From Pseudomonadota bacterium (GTDB taxonomy: Bacteria > Cyanobacteriota > Vampirovibrionia > Obscuribacterales > Obscuribacteraceae): a stretch of 64,000 nt of DNA. The stretch lies in contig JAJPGY010000023.1 of the NCBI GenBank assembly GCA_021325555.1, positions 62,001 through 126,000 on the forward strand, in the 5' to 3' direction. The notes under the pieces were generated by a model that was not told the DNA's origin, made no database searches, and saw only the letters and a list, made by a program, of their open reading frames with translations. Shown here piece after piece: positions 26,885-35,876 of the stretch (its first letter is position 1; each line of letters begins with the position of its first letter). Made by a program: the position numbers and the translations under genes.

Positions 26885-27949
26885 ATGACTGACACACAAG
26901 ATTCCGGTTCCGCCAAACTAACGGCCAACGTAAAAGCGGCTGGCTGTGCGGCGAAGATCAGCTCCGGCGAGCTCGCCGAGATCGTGCGGGCGCTGCCCGG
27001 CCTCGCTTCACCGGATCTGCTCGCCGGCATGGAGAACTTCGAAGACGCGGCGGTCTACAGGATTACGGAGGAGCTGGCGATCATCCAGACCACCGATTTC
27101 TTTCCCCCGGTGGTAGACGATCCATACACGTTCGGCCGGATAGCGGCCGTCAACGCCCTCTCGGATGTATATGCAATGGGCGGGAGACCGATACTGGCCT
27201 TGAACATGCTGTGCTTCCCAACCTGCGACTACCCGCTTTCCGTGGCCAGGGAGATCCTGCGCGGCGGCGCCGAGGTCATCGCCGAAGCGGGCGCGGCCCT
27301 TGGCGGCGGCCATTCGATCCAGGGCAGGGAGGTGATCTACGGTTTGTCGGTCACCGGCGTCGTGCATCCGGCCGCGGTGCTCACCAACGGCGGCGCGCTT
27401 GCCGGGGACTGCCTCGTGCTTACCAAGCCGGTAGGCACCGGCGTCTGCCTGCTGGGATTGAAAGGCGGCGAGCTGCCAGAAGGCGCGCGGCGGGAGCTTA
27501 TCGCCAACCTGACCGCCCTCAACAACAGGAGCCTGGATGCGGCCCGCCGCTATCCTCTCCACGCGGCCACCGATGTCACCGGTTTCGGCTTGATCGGGCA
27601 TGCGCACGAAATGGCGCAGGCGAGCGGCCTGGCTGTTTATCTCTCCGCGCCCTCCGTGCCGCTACTGCCGGCCGCCCTCGAGCTGGCCGCCCAAGGGTTC
27701 GTTCCGGCCGGAGCATATGCCAACCGCAAGGCATACGCGAACCATATTCGATACGGCGAGGAGGTCGAAACGGCCCTGGCCGATCTGCTGTTCGACCCGC
27801 AGACAGCCGGCGGGCTCATGCTGGCGCTGCCGGATGAGCCTGCCCGGCGCCTGGTTTCCGATCTGCGAGAATTGGGTTTGCCGGCCGCTGTCGTGGGGAT
27901 GTTTCACGCCGGGCCCGCCGGCCTTGTGGAGGTCGCCAATCATGATTAA
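26885..27949 (+). CDS. selD: selenide, water dikinase (selenophosphate synthetase)
   Basis: Makes selenophosphate from selenide and ATP for selenocysteine and/or selenouridine. From the ATG at 26885 it has 354 residues; an in-frame ATG at 26849 is the alternative. The N-terminal catalytic loop reads AAGCAAKIS: the active Cys (C21) and Lys (K24) are kept, while the second Cys seen in E. coli (C19 there) is Ala. It is therefore a Cys-type, not Sec-type, enzyme. AIRS-family ATP-site motifs include TTDFFPPVVDDPYTFGRIAA. Its stop overlaps the yedF start by eight bases. Confidence 0.95.
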   Translation: MTDTQDSGSAKLTANVKAAGCAAKISSGELAEIVRALPGLASPDLLAGMENFEDAAVYRITEELAIIQTTDFFPPVVDDPYTFGRIAAVNALSDVYAMGGRPILALNMLCFPTCDYPLSVAREILRGGAEVIAEAGAALGGGHSIQGREVIYGLSVTGVVHPAAVLTNGGALAGDCLVLTKPVGTGVCLLGLKGGELPEGARRELIANLTALNNRSLDAARRYPLHAATDVTGFGLIGHAHEMAQASGLAVYLSAPSVPLLPAALELAAQGFVPAGAYANRKAYANHIRYGEEVETALADLLFDPQTAGGLMLALPDEPARRLVSDLRELGLPAAVVGMFHAGPAGLVEVANHD

Positions 27950-28568
27950 GCAGATTGATCTGCGCGGGCTTACCTGTCCGGAGCCGGTTCTGCGGGCAAA
28001 GAGGCTGCTGGACGATCCGGCGGTCGACAGGCTTGAGGCCCTGGTCGATGATGACGTGTGCGTGAACAACCTCATGCGCCTGAGCCGCAGCTTGAAGGCC
28101 TCGGCCCGGCACCAGCGGTGCGACGGCCATTTCCAGGTGATTATCGAGCGCGGCGGCCAGGCTGACGGCGGCGGGCTGCCGGACGGGCAGGCGGAGCCTG
28201 CGGTTGCCGCCGCCTACGGGGCCCAGAGGCAAGTAGGCACGGTTGTCTTCCTGGCCAAGGACACATTTGGCGAAGGCGATCCGGAGCTGAGCAGAACGCT
28301 TATCAACCTCTTCCTGCAAACCGTGCTGGAAGCCGGGCACAAGCCGCTGGCCATCCTCATGGCCAATTCCGGCGTCAAGCTCATGGCGCCTGATTCGCCG
28401 GTGCTCAAGGTGCTCGAGGACTTCCGGGCCGGCGGCTGCGAGGTGCTGGCCTGCGGGCTGTGCCTGGAGTTCTACGGGCTGAAGGAGAAGGTGCCGCCAG
28501 AGCAGGTCACCAACATGTTCGCCATAAGCGAGTATCTCTTCGCCGCCGACAAGGTGCTGTCGCCGTAG
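27942..28568 (+). CDS. yedF: selenium-metabolism protein YedF (TusA-like plus DsrE-like)
   Basis: 208 residues from the ATG at 27942 inside the end of selD. Residues 1-75 form a TusA/SirA-like domain with the CPEP motif (DLRGLTCPEPVLRAKRLL, C12). Residues ~90-208 form a DsrE-like domain (VGTVVFLAKDTFGEGD, then EVLACGLCLEFYGLKEKV). Such two-domain proteins accompany selD and are thought to carry or deliver selenium; the exact reaction is not settled. The translational overlap with selD supports a shared role. Confidence 0.9.
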   Translation: MIKQIDLRGLTCPEPVLRAKRLLDDPAVDRLEALVDDDVCVNNLMRLSRSLKASARHQRCDGHFQVIIERGGQADGGGLPDGQAEPAVAAAYGAQRQVGTVVFLAKDTFGEGDPELSRTLINLFLQTVLEAGHKPLAILMANSGVKLMAPDSPVLKVLEDFRAGGCEVLACGLCLEFYGLKEKVPPEQVTNMFAISEYLFAADKVLSP

Positions 28569-28576
28569 TGAAGCTT

Positions 28577-29569
28577 TCAGGGCGCCGCCAGCAGCGGCGC
28601 CAGCTCGGCGGCGCGCGGCAGGCCGGTCCAGGCGCCCAGCCTGGTGGTGGCCATGGCCCCCACGGCGTTGGCAGTCCGCCCGATCGCCAGCCAGTCGGGC
28701 CCGGTCAGCTCCGCAAGCGCGTCAGCGGTGTCCTCGCTGCTCAGCCTCGTGCCCAGCGCGTGCAGGAGACCGGCGATGAAGCCGTCGCCGGCCCCTATGC
28801 TATCCACGCAGGTGACGGGCAGCGGAGGGCAGGCGAAGGTGCCTGCGGTGGTGGCAAGCAGGGAGCCTTTCTCTCCCAGCGTGGCGGCCACCAGCTTCAG
28901 GCCGTACCGGCTGCGCAGGCTCTCGGCCGCCGCAGCTGGGTCATCGCCCGGGCTGCCGGGGCTGCTTATGCCGGCCCAGAAGAGGAGCTCGGACAGGTTG
29001 ACCTTGAGGATGTCGGCGGCGGCAAAGGCCTGCTCGAAGGAGCGGCGGGCCTCGTCATCCTCGCCGGTGGGGAAGCTGCCGTCGAAGCAGACGGTGAGGC
29101 CCTTGCGGCGGGCCGTGTCCATCGCCAGGGCGACGGCCGTGCGTCTGGGCTCGGCGGTAAAGGAGATGCCGGTGGCGTGCAGAAAACGGGCGCCGGCGAA
29201 GATCTCCTCGCTGATCTCGGAGGTGGTGAGCATCTCGGAGGCGTTCTGGCGGGGGAAGTTGTAGTAGGCGTGCTCGCCGTCGGCTGCCGTCAGGCAGTAG
29301 CACTGGGCCGTCGGCCGGCTCTCGTCGACGAGCACGTGCTCGATGTCCACCCCCTCCCGGCCGAGGGTCTTTCTCAGGTAGACCCCGTCAACGTCGGCCC
29401 CCACCCTGGCCACCAGCCGGGCCGGCGTGCCCAGGCGGGAAAGGCCGATCGCCACGTTGCTGGCGTTGCCGCCCAGGCAGCGAAAGAAGGAGCCGGCCTC
29501 GGCGAGGCTCTGACCCGGGTTTAGCGCCAGCCAGTCCACCGTCAGCTCGCCAATGCAGATGACCGGCAT
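28577..29569 (-). CDS. PfkB-family sugar kinase (fructokinase/2-keto-3-deoxygluconate kinase-like)
   Basis: 330 residues with full PfkB layout: N-terminal ICIGELTVDWLA, substrate-site GGNASNVAIGLSRLG, and the C-terminal ATP/anion-hole signature DSIGAGDGFIAGLLHAL with the catalytic Asp. Sequence alone does not separate fructokinase from related sugar kinases. It lies 9 bases after an SCP2-like gene and is the third gene of an ADH-SCP2-PfkB operon; it converges with yedF. Confidence 0.9.
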   Translation of the reverse strand: MPVICIGELTVDWLALNPGQSLAEAGSFFRCLGGNASNVAIGLSRLGTPARLVARVGADVDGVYLRKTLGREGVDIEHVLVDESRPTAQCYCLTAADGEHAYYNFPRQNASEMLTTSEISEEIFAGARFLHATGISFTAEPRRTAVALAMDTARRKGLTVCFDGSFPTGEDDEARRSFEQAFAAADILKVNLSELLFWAGISSPGSPGDDPAAAAESLRSRYGLKLVAATLGEKGSLLATTAGTFACPPLPVTCVDSIGAGDGFIAGLLHALGTRLSSEDTADALAELTGPDWLAIGRTANAVGAMATTRLGAWTGLPRAAELAPLLAAP

Positions 29570-29578
29570 AACTGCTTT

Positions 29579-29995
29579 CTAGCCGGAAGCCAGAAGTGCT
29601 TCCTTGCCGGCCTGCTTCAGGACCTCAGGGTAGATGTTGAAGGCCGGGCGGATGACCGGCAGCAGCGCCAGCGCCTTCGGCGTCGGGCCCTTCGAGACCA
29701 TCTTGCCGGTGAGAACGGCCACCGGCACGCTGACGCGGCCCATCCAGAACTCGTGGGCGACATCCGCCTTCATGGACATCTCGATCGTCGGCTTCTTGTC
29801 GTACTGGCCCCAGACCAGCTTCAGCTCCTGACCGTCCGAGCCGTCCACGGTCAGGCAGCCTTCGGGCTCGCGATAACGGAACTGAACGATCAGCTTCGAG
29901 CGCACGAGCTCGCCGGACATGGACGGGTCAGACTTGATCCGGCCCCACAGGTCCATCAGTATGCGCTCGAGCTCCTCGGAACTTGTAAATACCAT
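29579..29995 (-). CDS. SCP2-like sterol/lipid-carrier domain protein
   Basis: 138 residues, a single SCP2 fold: KLIVQFRYREPEGCLTVDG, then EMSMKADVAHEFWMGRVSVP, then helices ending NIYPEVLKQAG. SCP2-type domains bind hydrophobic ligands. A paralogue with the same length and motifs lies at 46108-46515 (MSMDAEVANEFWRGRLNVP). It starts directly at the stop of the iron-ADH gene and so is co-transcribed with it, hinting at a hydrophobic alcohol or aldehyde substrate. Confidence 0.85.
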   Translation of the reverse strand: MVFTSSEELERILMDLWGRIKSDPSMSGELVRSKLIVQFRYREPEGCLTVDGSDGQELKLVWGQYDKKPTIEMSMKADVAHEFWMGRVSVPVAVLTGKMVSKGPTPKALALLPVIRPAFNIYPEVLKQAGKEALLASG

Positions 29996-31159
29996 TTAGA
30001 ACGCTCCCTTGAATATGCCGCCGATATCCTCGACCGTGGCCTCTCTCGGATTAAACATTATGGCAGGATCCGTCACCGCCGCCTCAGCAAGTTCGGCCAA
30101 CTCGCCTTCGGCAATATCCGGCACCCCGATCTCCCTCAGGCGGGAGGGCAGGTGGCACCGCTGCATCAGTTTGCGAACACCGTCGACTAGATCCATGGCC
30201 GCCCGCTCATCGTCCGCTGATCTACTTATACCCAGAAAACGCGCCGCTAATGCGTATTTGTCGGGAACAGCGCTCAGATTAAACTCGAGACCGTAAGGGA
30301 GGTAGACGGCGTTGGTCATGCCGTGATGAGTGCCGAAGCGGGCGCCGGTGGCGTGGGCCATCGCATGCACGATTCCCACCCCGGCGTTGGTAAAGGCCAG
30401 TCCGGCCATCGTGCTGGCGACCAGGGTGTGGGAGCGGGCTTCCAGATCGGCACCGTCGGCGGTGGCGGCCGGCAGGTGCTCGAAGATAAGCTTCGCGGCC
30501 TCCAGGGCCAGCGCATCGGAGATAACCGATGAGGTGGACACGGCCGCCAGAGCTTCCAGGCTGTGCGTCAGGGCGTCGAAGCCGGTGGCCGCGGTCAGGC
30601 GCGGCGGCAGTCCGACGACCAGGCAGGGATCGAGGATGGCCGCGTCCGGGGCCAGAAAGCGGCTGCCGAAGAGGAGCTTCTTCCTCTCCTCGGCATCCTT
30701 GATCATGGCCACCAGCGATACCTCGGAGCCGGTGCCGGCGGTGGTCGGCACGCAGACCAGCGGACTGAGCTTGCTGGGCAGGTTGTTCAGCCCCTGATAA
30801 TCGAGCATGTCGCCACCGTAGGTCAGGCAGATGTTGACGACCTTGGCCGTGTCGATCACCGAGCCACCGCCGACGGCCACGATATTGTCGCAGCCGCCTT
30901 CCGCAGCCATGGCCACCGCGCTGTTGACGCAGCGGATATCGGAGTCCGGCGGCACCTGGTCGAAAATGGCTGTCCTGCCGAGACCGGCTGCCTCCAGCGA
31001 CTCGATGATAGGGGCTACCACGCCCGCTTTAAAAAGGTTGGCGTCCGTGACGATAAAGGATTTTTTACCACCGAATTCCTTGACAACGTCTGCGATACTA
31101 CCTGCGGTGTGCTCTCCGAAGAGGATCCTGGTTGGCGCATGAAAGGTAAACGGCAGCAT
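29996..31159 (-). CDS. iron-containing alcohol dehydrogenase
   Basis: 387 residues, type III ADH. Oxidises alcohols or reduces aldehydes with NAD(P). The dinucleotide loop GGGSVIDTAK and the metal-binding region (HAMAHATGARFGTHHGMTN, several His) are intact; family signature segments include PTTAGTGSEVS. The substrate is not predictable. It is first in the ADH-SCP2-PfkB operon and divergent from the OstA-like gene. Confidence 0.92.
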   Translation of the reverse strand: MLPFTFHAPTRILFGEHTAGSIADVVKEFGGKKSFIVTDANLFKAGVVAPIIESLEAAGLGRTAIFDQVPPDSDIRCVNSAVAMAAEGGCDNIVAVGGGSVIDTAKVVNICLTYGGDMLDYQGLNNLPSKLSPLVCVPTTAGTGSEVSLVAMIKDAEERKKLLFGSRFLAPDAAILDPCLVVGLPPRLTAATGFDALTHSLEALAAVSTSSVISDALALEAAKLIFEHLPAATADGADLEARSHTLVASTMAGLAFTNAGVGIVHAMAHATGARFGTHHGMTNAVYLPYGLEFNLSAVPDKYALAARFLGISRSADDERAAMDLVDGVRKLMQRCHLPSRLREIGVPDIAEGELAELAEAAVTDPAIMFNPREATVEDIGGIFKGAF

Positions 31160-31273
31160 GGATGGCTCCGAAGGCCGATAATCGTCTCTGTCCCGGATAA
31201 GGGTAAGGGACTAACATACTGCTTGAAATGACAAATAGTTCACCGAAGATCTCAGAAATTCACAGATCGTTTC

Positions 31274-31302
31274 TTGAATTCTCGGGCAGCTATCTATAGT
31301 AT
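31274..31302 (+). promoter_or_regulatory. promoter of the OstA/LptD-like gene
   Basis: TTGAAT (31274-31279), a 17-base spacer and TAGTAT (31297-31302), 31 bases upstream of the ATG at 31333. Good spacing and close to consensus. Confidence 0.5.
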
Positions 31303-31332
31303 GTTCAGACAGTGTTGACATCCGGGAAAACA

Positions 31333-33321
31333 ATGAAACTCAACCGCCTTCTGGCGCTAGGTCTATCAATATTGTTTTTCGTGCCGACGTTGCTTCCGGG
31401 CGCCGCCCTGGCGGTGGCCAAGCAGGCTGGCCCGGCCGGCACCATGCTCATCCCGCTCACCCCGAAGATCGACACCCGTACCATCCCGGCCGGCTTGGAG
31501 TCAGCGGCCCCGGACAGCTCGCCGGGCCCGGCGGGCTCCGGGCCGTCCGGGGCCGGCCAGGCCCCGGCGGGGCTGGCGCCGGCGCCCGAGAAGATAAGCC
31601 CGGAGGTCGGCAACGTCGAGGCGGACGTGGACGACGGCGGCGGCGAGGTGGGTCCGAACACCACTCTCAAGGGCATGATTCAGCTGACTGCTGACGACAC
31701 GGAATACGACCAGGAGAAGAACACCTTCCTGGGGACTGGCAACGCCGTTGTCTACATAGGCGGGCAGGACTCCAAGCTGGAGGCGGACACGATTCTTTAT
31801 GACCAGAACAACGAGATAATCGATGCCCGGGGGAACGTTCGCATCTTCCGGGACGGGCAGGTCACCACCGGCAGTGCCTTCCGCTTCAAGGTGAACTCCG
31901 ACGAGTACCTGATCACCAGGCCGGACACGGAGCTGCAGGGGGCGACCATCATCGCCCGCCAGGGCATCGGCACCCGGGACGGGCTGGCCTTCCGCAAGGG
32001 GACCATGCAGCTGCCCAGCCCGGTTCACATCGCCAACGGCATGGCCTACGGGCCGATGAGCACCACCGAGATGATAGGCGACCAGCTGAGTCACCCGATC
32101 GCCTACCTGCCCGGCAAGCCGAGCTTCCGCTTCAAGGCCCGCAAGATCACCTTCGAAAAGTACAGAGAGGATCATAACCTCACCATATTCGGTGGCAAGC
32201 TGATGTTCGGCAACTTCGGAATTCCCCTGCCGAAATTCACCATGAGCGCCGGGGCGGCAGCCCAGCGGGTGACCTTCCCCGTCACCCCGATGCTGGTGAA
32301 CAATTTGCAGATGGGCGGCACCAGCATCGGGCCCAGCTTCAACTACTCGCTGGGCAAGGACCGGGTCTTCAACTGGGCTCCCCTGCTGCAGCTGGGCGGG
32401 CGCAACCCGGCGCTTGGCACCAGCAGCACCACCAGCGGCAAGATCGGCGCCGGCGTGCGCATAGGCTACGTCACCGGGCACACCAACTTCCAGGCCGCCT
32501 ACGGCAGCAACTCCAACCTTGTGGTTGCCCAGTACAAGTACTTCTTCAACAACAACCTCAAATGGCAGTCGGGCATCAACCGCTACCTGGAAGACGGGCT
32601 TTTCGGCTACCGGCGGGCCCGCCTTCTGGGCGAGCTGGTCAGCACCAAGACCTTCACGCGCGTGCCCTTCATGCAGAGCGTCACCTTCCGCACGGCCGGA
32701 GGCTTTGCCCAGGACAACCCGGCCCTGCTCAATCAGACGCCGCAGCTGCAACAGCTCTTCAACACCTCCTCGACCAACCCGAACACGCACAAATTCGCCC
32801 TGCGTGTCCAGGAGCAGGTGATGGGCACGACCCAGCCGCTGTTCGCCTTCGGCACCGACAAGGTCGGCGTCAAGTCTTACTTTTACGGCGGCGCCGGGCT
32901 GAAAGGCTACTCGACCGGCAACGCCATGGGGCTCCTCCAGGGCGGGCCGATCCTGGACATCCGTCTCGACAGGGTGCGCCTGCAGACCGGTTACACGCAA
33001 TCGGCCGTGCGCGGCTCCTCGCCTTTCGTCTTCGATCAGTTCATCCAGGGGAACCGCTCCACATCGCTGCAGGGTGATGTGAGAATCTGCAAGTACCTGA
33101 CGCTGGGCGGCATGCTCGGTTACAACCTGGACGCCAAAGGGTTTTATCAAAAGGCCATCTCGGCGGCCATCGGCCCGGATGACTTTAAGTTTCTTGTGAC
33201 ACGGCAGATGATGACAGGTTACAACCGCTTCGGTTTCAATGTAATGTATGGGGCGCCGGTCCCATACGACCGGCTGGTGTTGAAGGGCTCGCCCGACGCG
33301 GGACAACTGGGCGGCATCTGA
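31333..33321 (+). CDS. OstA/LptD-like outer-membrane barrel protein
   Basis: 662 residues from the ATG at 31333, with a Sec signal peptide (LLALGLSILFFVPTLLPGAA) and a Pro/Gly-rich linker. Residues ~110-260 form an OstA/LptA-like beta-jellyroll (LTADDTEYDQEKNTFLGTGN, then GNVRIFRDGQVTTGSAFRFK). The rest has the amphipathic strands of a beta barrel ending at the C-terminus. LptA/LptD proteins carry lipopolysaccharide to the cell surface; with kdsD in the window this supports an LPS-bearing outer membrane. It is shorter and more divergent than canonical LptD, so a related outer-membrane role is possible. Confidence 0.82.
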   Translation: MKLNRLLALGLSILFFVPTLLPGAALAVAKQAGPAGTMLIPLTPKIDTRTIPAGLESAAPDSSPGPAGSGPSGAGQAPAGLAPAPEKISPEVGNVEADVDDGGGEVGPNTTLKGMIQLTADDTEYDQEKNTFLGTGNAVVYIGGQDSKLEADTILYDQNNEIIDARGNVRIFRDGQVTTGSAFRFKVNSDEYLITRPDTELQGATIIARQGIGTRDGLAFRKGTMQLPSPVHIANGMAYGPMSTTEMIGDQLSHPIAYLPGKPSFRFKARKITFEKYREDHNLTIFGGKLMFGNFGIPLPKFTMSAGAAAQRVTFPVTPMLVNNLQMGGTSIGPSFNYSLGKDRVFNWAPLLQLGGRNPALGTSSTTSGKIGAGVRIGYVTGHTNFQAAYGSNSNLVVAQYKYFFNNNLKWQSGINRYLEDGLFGYRRARLLGELVSTKTFTRVPFMQSVTFRTAGGFAQDNPALLNQTPQLQQLFNTSSTNPNTHKFALRVQEQVMGTTQPLFAFGTDKVGVKSYFYGGAGLKGYSTGNAMGLLQGGPILDIRLDRVRLQTGYTQSAVRGSSPFVFDQFIQGNRSTSLQGDVRICKYLTLGGMLGYNLDAKGFYQKAISAAIGPDDFKFLVTRQMMTGYNRFGFNVMYGAPVPYDRLVLKGSPDAGQLGGI

Positions 33322-33328
33322 CCTTTCC

Positions 33329-34318
33329 GTGGCCAATTTGCAGAGCAGCGATCTCGACTCAGTTTTAAAGACTAAGATGCCTGCCCTCGGGGTGGATCTC
33401 GGCGGCACCAAGATAAGCGCGGCCGTCGTCTGCGACCAGCAACTGGCGACCGAGCCCAGGCTCGAGCCCACGCCGCACGGGGCGGACAAGATAGTCGAGG
33501 CTGTCCTCTGCCTGCTTTCCGAGTTCCGCAAGGAGCACCTGATCGCCGGCGTCGGCATCGCCACGGCCGGCATCGTCAACGTGGACACCGGCGAGGTGGT
33601 CGGCTCGACGGGAAACCTGCCCGGCTGGGAGGGAACGCCGATCCGCACGATCATCGAAAGGCGGACGATGCTGCCGGTGCACGTGGAGAACGACGCCAAC
33701 GCCTCCGCTTATGGCGAGTTCCGGGCCGGCGGCCTGCGCGACAAGCGGTGCCTGGTGGTGATCACGCTGGGCACCGGCATCGGCGTGGGCATTGTGGTCG
33801 ACGGCAGGCTTTACCGGGGCGCCCACTGGGCGGCCGGCGAGTGCGGGCACATCCGCATCTCGCTCGATAACAAGCGGCTGTGTACCTGCGGCCTGTTCGA
33901 CTGCTGGGAGGCTTACGGCGCCGGCAGGGGACTTGTGGCCACGGCCGAGGAGCTCGTCTGCGGGTTGACCGAGGACCAGTCCGAGCTGGCCGGCAAGGGG
34001 AAGAGCCTGACTACCCAGGCGGTGACGGCGGCTGCCGCCCGCGGCGACATAATGGCCAGGCGGGCCATGGCCATCTGGCACGAGCACCTGTGTGCCGGCA
34101 TGGTGACGCTCGCCCACACGCTCGACCCTGACTGCTTTGTCCTTACCGGCGGCATGGAGCAGTTTGTCGATTACGCTCTTCTGAGCGAGCTCATGACCGA
34201 CCGCACGCTGCCGCGCATCGCCGAGAAGCTGGAGATTAGAAGGTCGGTTCTGGGCAAAGACGGCGGCATGATAGGGGCTGCGCAGCTGGTGCTCGATCAG
34301 ATCACCGCCGGGGTGTAA
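33329..34318 (+). CDS. ROK-family sugar kinase (glucokinase-like)
   Basis: 329 residues from a GTG; an ATG at 33377 (MPALGVDLGGTK) would be a more typical ROK start. Motifs are GVDLGGTKISAAVV (ATP phosphate 1), ENDANASAYGEF (catalytic Asp), LGTGIGVGIVVDG, and the zinc-binding His/Cys cluster GECGHIRI ... CTCGLFDCWEA. It phosphorylates glucose or an amino sugar. The convergent nagA makes N-acetylglucosamine or N-acetylmannosamine kinase activity plausible, but this is inference. Confidence 0.92.
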   Translation: MANLQSSDLDSVLKTKMPALGVDLGGTKISAAVVCDQQLATEPRLEPTPHGADKIVEAVLCLLSEFRKEHLIAGVGIATAGIVNVDTGEVVGSTGNLPGWEGTPIRTIIERRTMLPVHVENDANASAYGEFRAGGLRDKRCLVVITLGTGIGVGIVVDGRLYRGAHWAAGECGHIRISLDNKRLCTCGLFDCWEAYGAGRGLVATAEELVCGLTEDQSELAGKGKSLTTQAVTAAAARGDIMARRAMAIWHEHLCAGMVTLAHTLDPDCFVLTGGMEQFVDYALLSELMTDRTLPRIAEKLEIRRSVLGKDGGMIGAAQLVLDQITAGV

Positions 34319-34386
34319 CCGGGCGATAGCGTCTGCCCGCGGGCGACCGGCGATTGGCCGGTCGGCTGTCAGCCGGCCTGCTCTTA

Positions 34387-34483
34387 GGGCCACGTGATTA
34401 ACTTTTAACAGGTGGCCAGCGGTCGAGCCAAGCAGGCTGGCTGTTTTCGTTCCCGGGCAGGTTACAAGTTAATCACCTGGCCC
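34387..34483. repeat. 97-bp element bounded by 18-bp inverted repeats, with internal hairpin
   Basis: GGGCCACGTGATTAACTT (34387-34404) and AAGTTAATCACCTGGCCC (34466-34483) are inverted with 17 of 18 positions matching. Between them, AGCCA and TGGCT with a short loop precede a GTTTT run, a weak terminator. An additional 8-bp hairpin (CGACCGGC / GCCGGTCG) lies just upstream at 34345-34365. The element sits between convergent genes, so it could be a bidirectional terminator or a small mobile (MITE-like) remnant. Confidence 0.5.
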
Positions 34484-34566
34484 CAGGCGGCAACGGCGGG
34501 TTGGTCCGGCTGCCGACCGGAGCTCCCGCCCGTCGGGCCCGTACATCGGCTGTAACAGCCGCCCGC

Positions 34567-35760
34567 TCATCGGTGCTCCCCTGGCCGGCAGCGATCCTGC
34601 GCCCAGACCGGCCGGCCGCCCAGGATCACCTGCTTGATGGAAAGCGACTGCTCGTCCCAGATAACCAGGTCGGCAAGTTTGCCGGCAGCCAGGTGCCCGA
34701 TCGACCGCTCCAGCCCGAGGGCGGCTGCCGGGTTCCAGGTGGCCATGCGGATCGCCTGGGCAAATGTGGCGGCGCCCCAGCTGACCATGTTTCTCACAGC
34801 CTGGTCGAGGCTCATCGAGGAGCCGACCAGACCGCCCTGGCTCGTCCCTATCTGGGCGCGGTCCGTGACCAGGATCGTGCGGGCGGCGCCCTTCAGCTTT
34901 ATGACAAGCTCGATTACGGCCGGGTCTACATGCAGCCCGTCGGGGATCAGGCAGCAGCTCACCTGCGGGTCGATTAGAGCCGCCGCGACAGCCCCGGGCG
35001 CCCGGTGGTGCAGCGGCGGCAGCGCGTTGAACGTGTGCGTCATAAGCGTCGCCCCCTGATCGAATGCCCGCCTGGCCGTCTGGAAATCGGCGTTCGAGTG
35101 TCCGAGCGAGACGCGCACGCCGCGGGCGATAAGAAGCCGCACCGCCTCGCCATCCGGCTCCTGCTCCGGCGCCAGCGTCATGAGGGCCACGTCGTCGGTA
35201 ATGAGCGCCTCAACCGCCGCAGCCGAAAGCGGCTTGATCCACTCGGGCGGGTGGACGCCCGGCCTTGCCGGGGAGAGGAACGGACCTTCCAGATGGATCC
35301 CCGGCATGCGCGCCTGCCCGTCTGCTCGGGCGACAGTCTGCCCGACTGCTGTCAGGGCGCCGGGGCCGCCGGCCGCCAGGGCGCGCAGGAGAGCCCGGTC
35401 GGCAGCCACTCCCTGGCGGGACAGGAAGCCTATGTTCTTTCTCAGGTGGGCGGTATCGGCGGTTATCAACGTGGGCAGGAAGGCGGTGACGCCGGCCGCG
35501 GCCATCGCCCGGCGCAGGGCGGAAAGCTCGGTGGCTGTCGGGTCGCCCCAGAGATTGCCCTCGGGACCGCCGTTTACCTGCAGGTCGAAAAGACCGGGCG
35601 TGACCACGCAGCCGCGGGCATCCAGCACGGTGCAGCCAGCGTCGCCCGCAGGCTGCCCGTCCGCAAGACGCTCAATCAACTGGCCGTCAATCCAGATACT
35701 GGTGCAGCGCTCCTCGAGCGGGGTGACAAGCCGGCCACCCATAACTATCAGTGATGTCAT
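34567..35760 (-). CDS. nagA: N-acetylglucosamine-6-phosphate deacetylase
   Basis: 397 residues from the ATG at 35760. Removes acetate from GlcNAc-6-P in amino-sugar and cell-wall recycling. Amidohydrolase motifs are PGLFDLQVNGGPEGNLWG (metal region), GIHLEGPFLSPARPGVHPP with the metal Glu, SLGHSNADF and THTFNALPPLHHR (metal His), and LVTDRAQ. NagA normally has LVTDA(M/I) here, with catalytic Asp; the Asp is kept. It converges with the ROK kinase. Confidence 0.93.
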   Translation of the reverse strand: MTSLIVMGGRLVTPLEERCTSIWIDGQLIERLADGQPAGDAGCTVLDARGCVVTPGLFDLQVNGGPEGNLWGDPTATELSALRRAMAAAGVTAFLPTLITADTAHLRKNIGFLSRQGVAADRALLRALAAGGPGALTAVGQTVARADGQARMPGIHLEGPFLSPARPGVHPPEWIKPLSAAAVEALITDDVALMTLAPEQEPDGEAVRLLIARGVRVSLGHSNADFQTARRAFDQGATLMTHTFNALPPLHHRAPGAVAAALIDPQVSCCLIPDGLHVDPAVIELVIKLKGAARTILVTDRAQIGTSQGGLVGSSMSLDQAVRNMVSWGAATFAQAIRMATWNPAAALGLERSIGHLAAGKLADLVIWDEQSLSIKQVILGGRPVWAQDRCRPGEHR

Positions 35761-35876
35761 AATGAGGCCGCCGGTGGTGTGCGAGCTGGCATACAATTTG
35801 CTTGTATCGGATTGGACCAATATATCGCAGGGAATATTAATGGTTGGATTGGCGGATTCACAAGGCCTCCCGGCAA

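Noticed and set aside
31501..33699. 732-codon minus-strand open frame opposite the OstA-like gene
   Set aside because: Arg/Ala/Gly/His-rich shadow of a clear signal-peptide/barrel protein; spans two real plus-strand genes.
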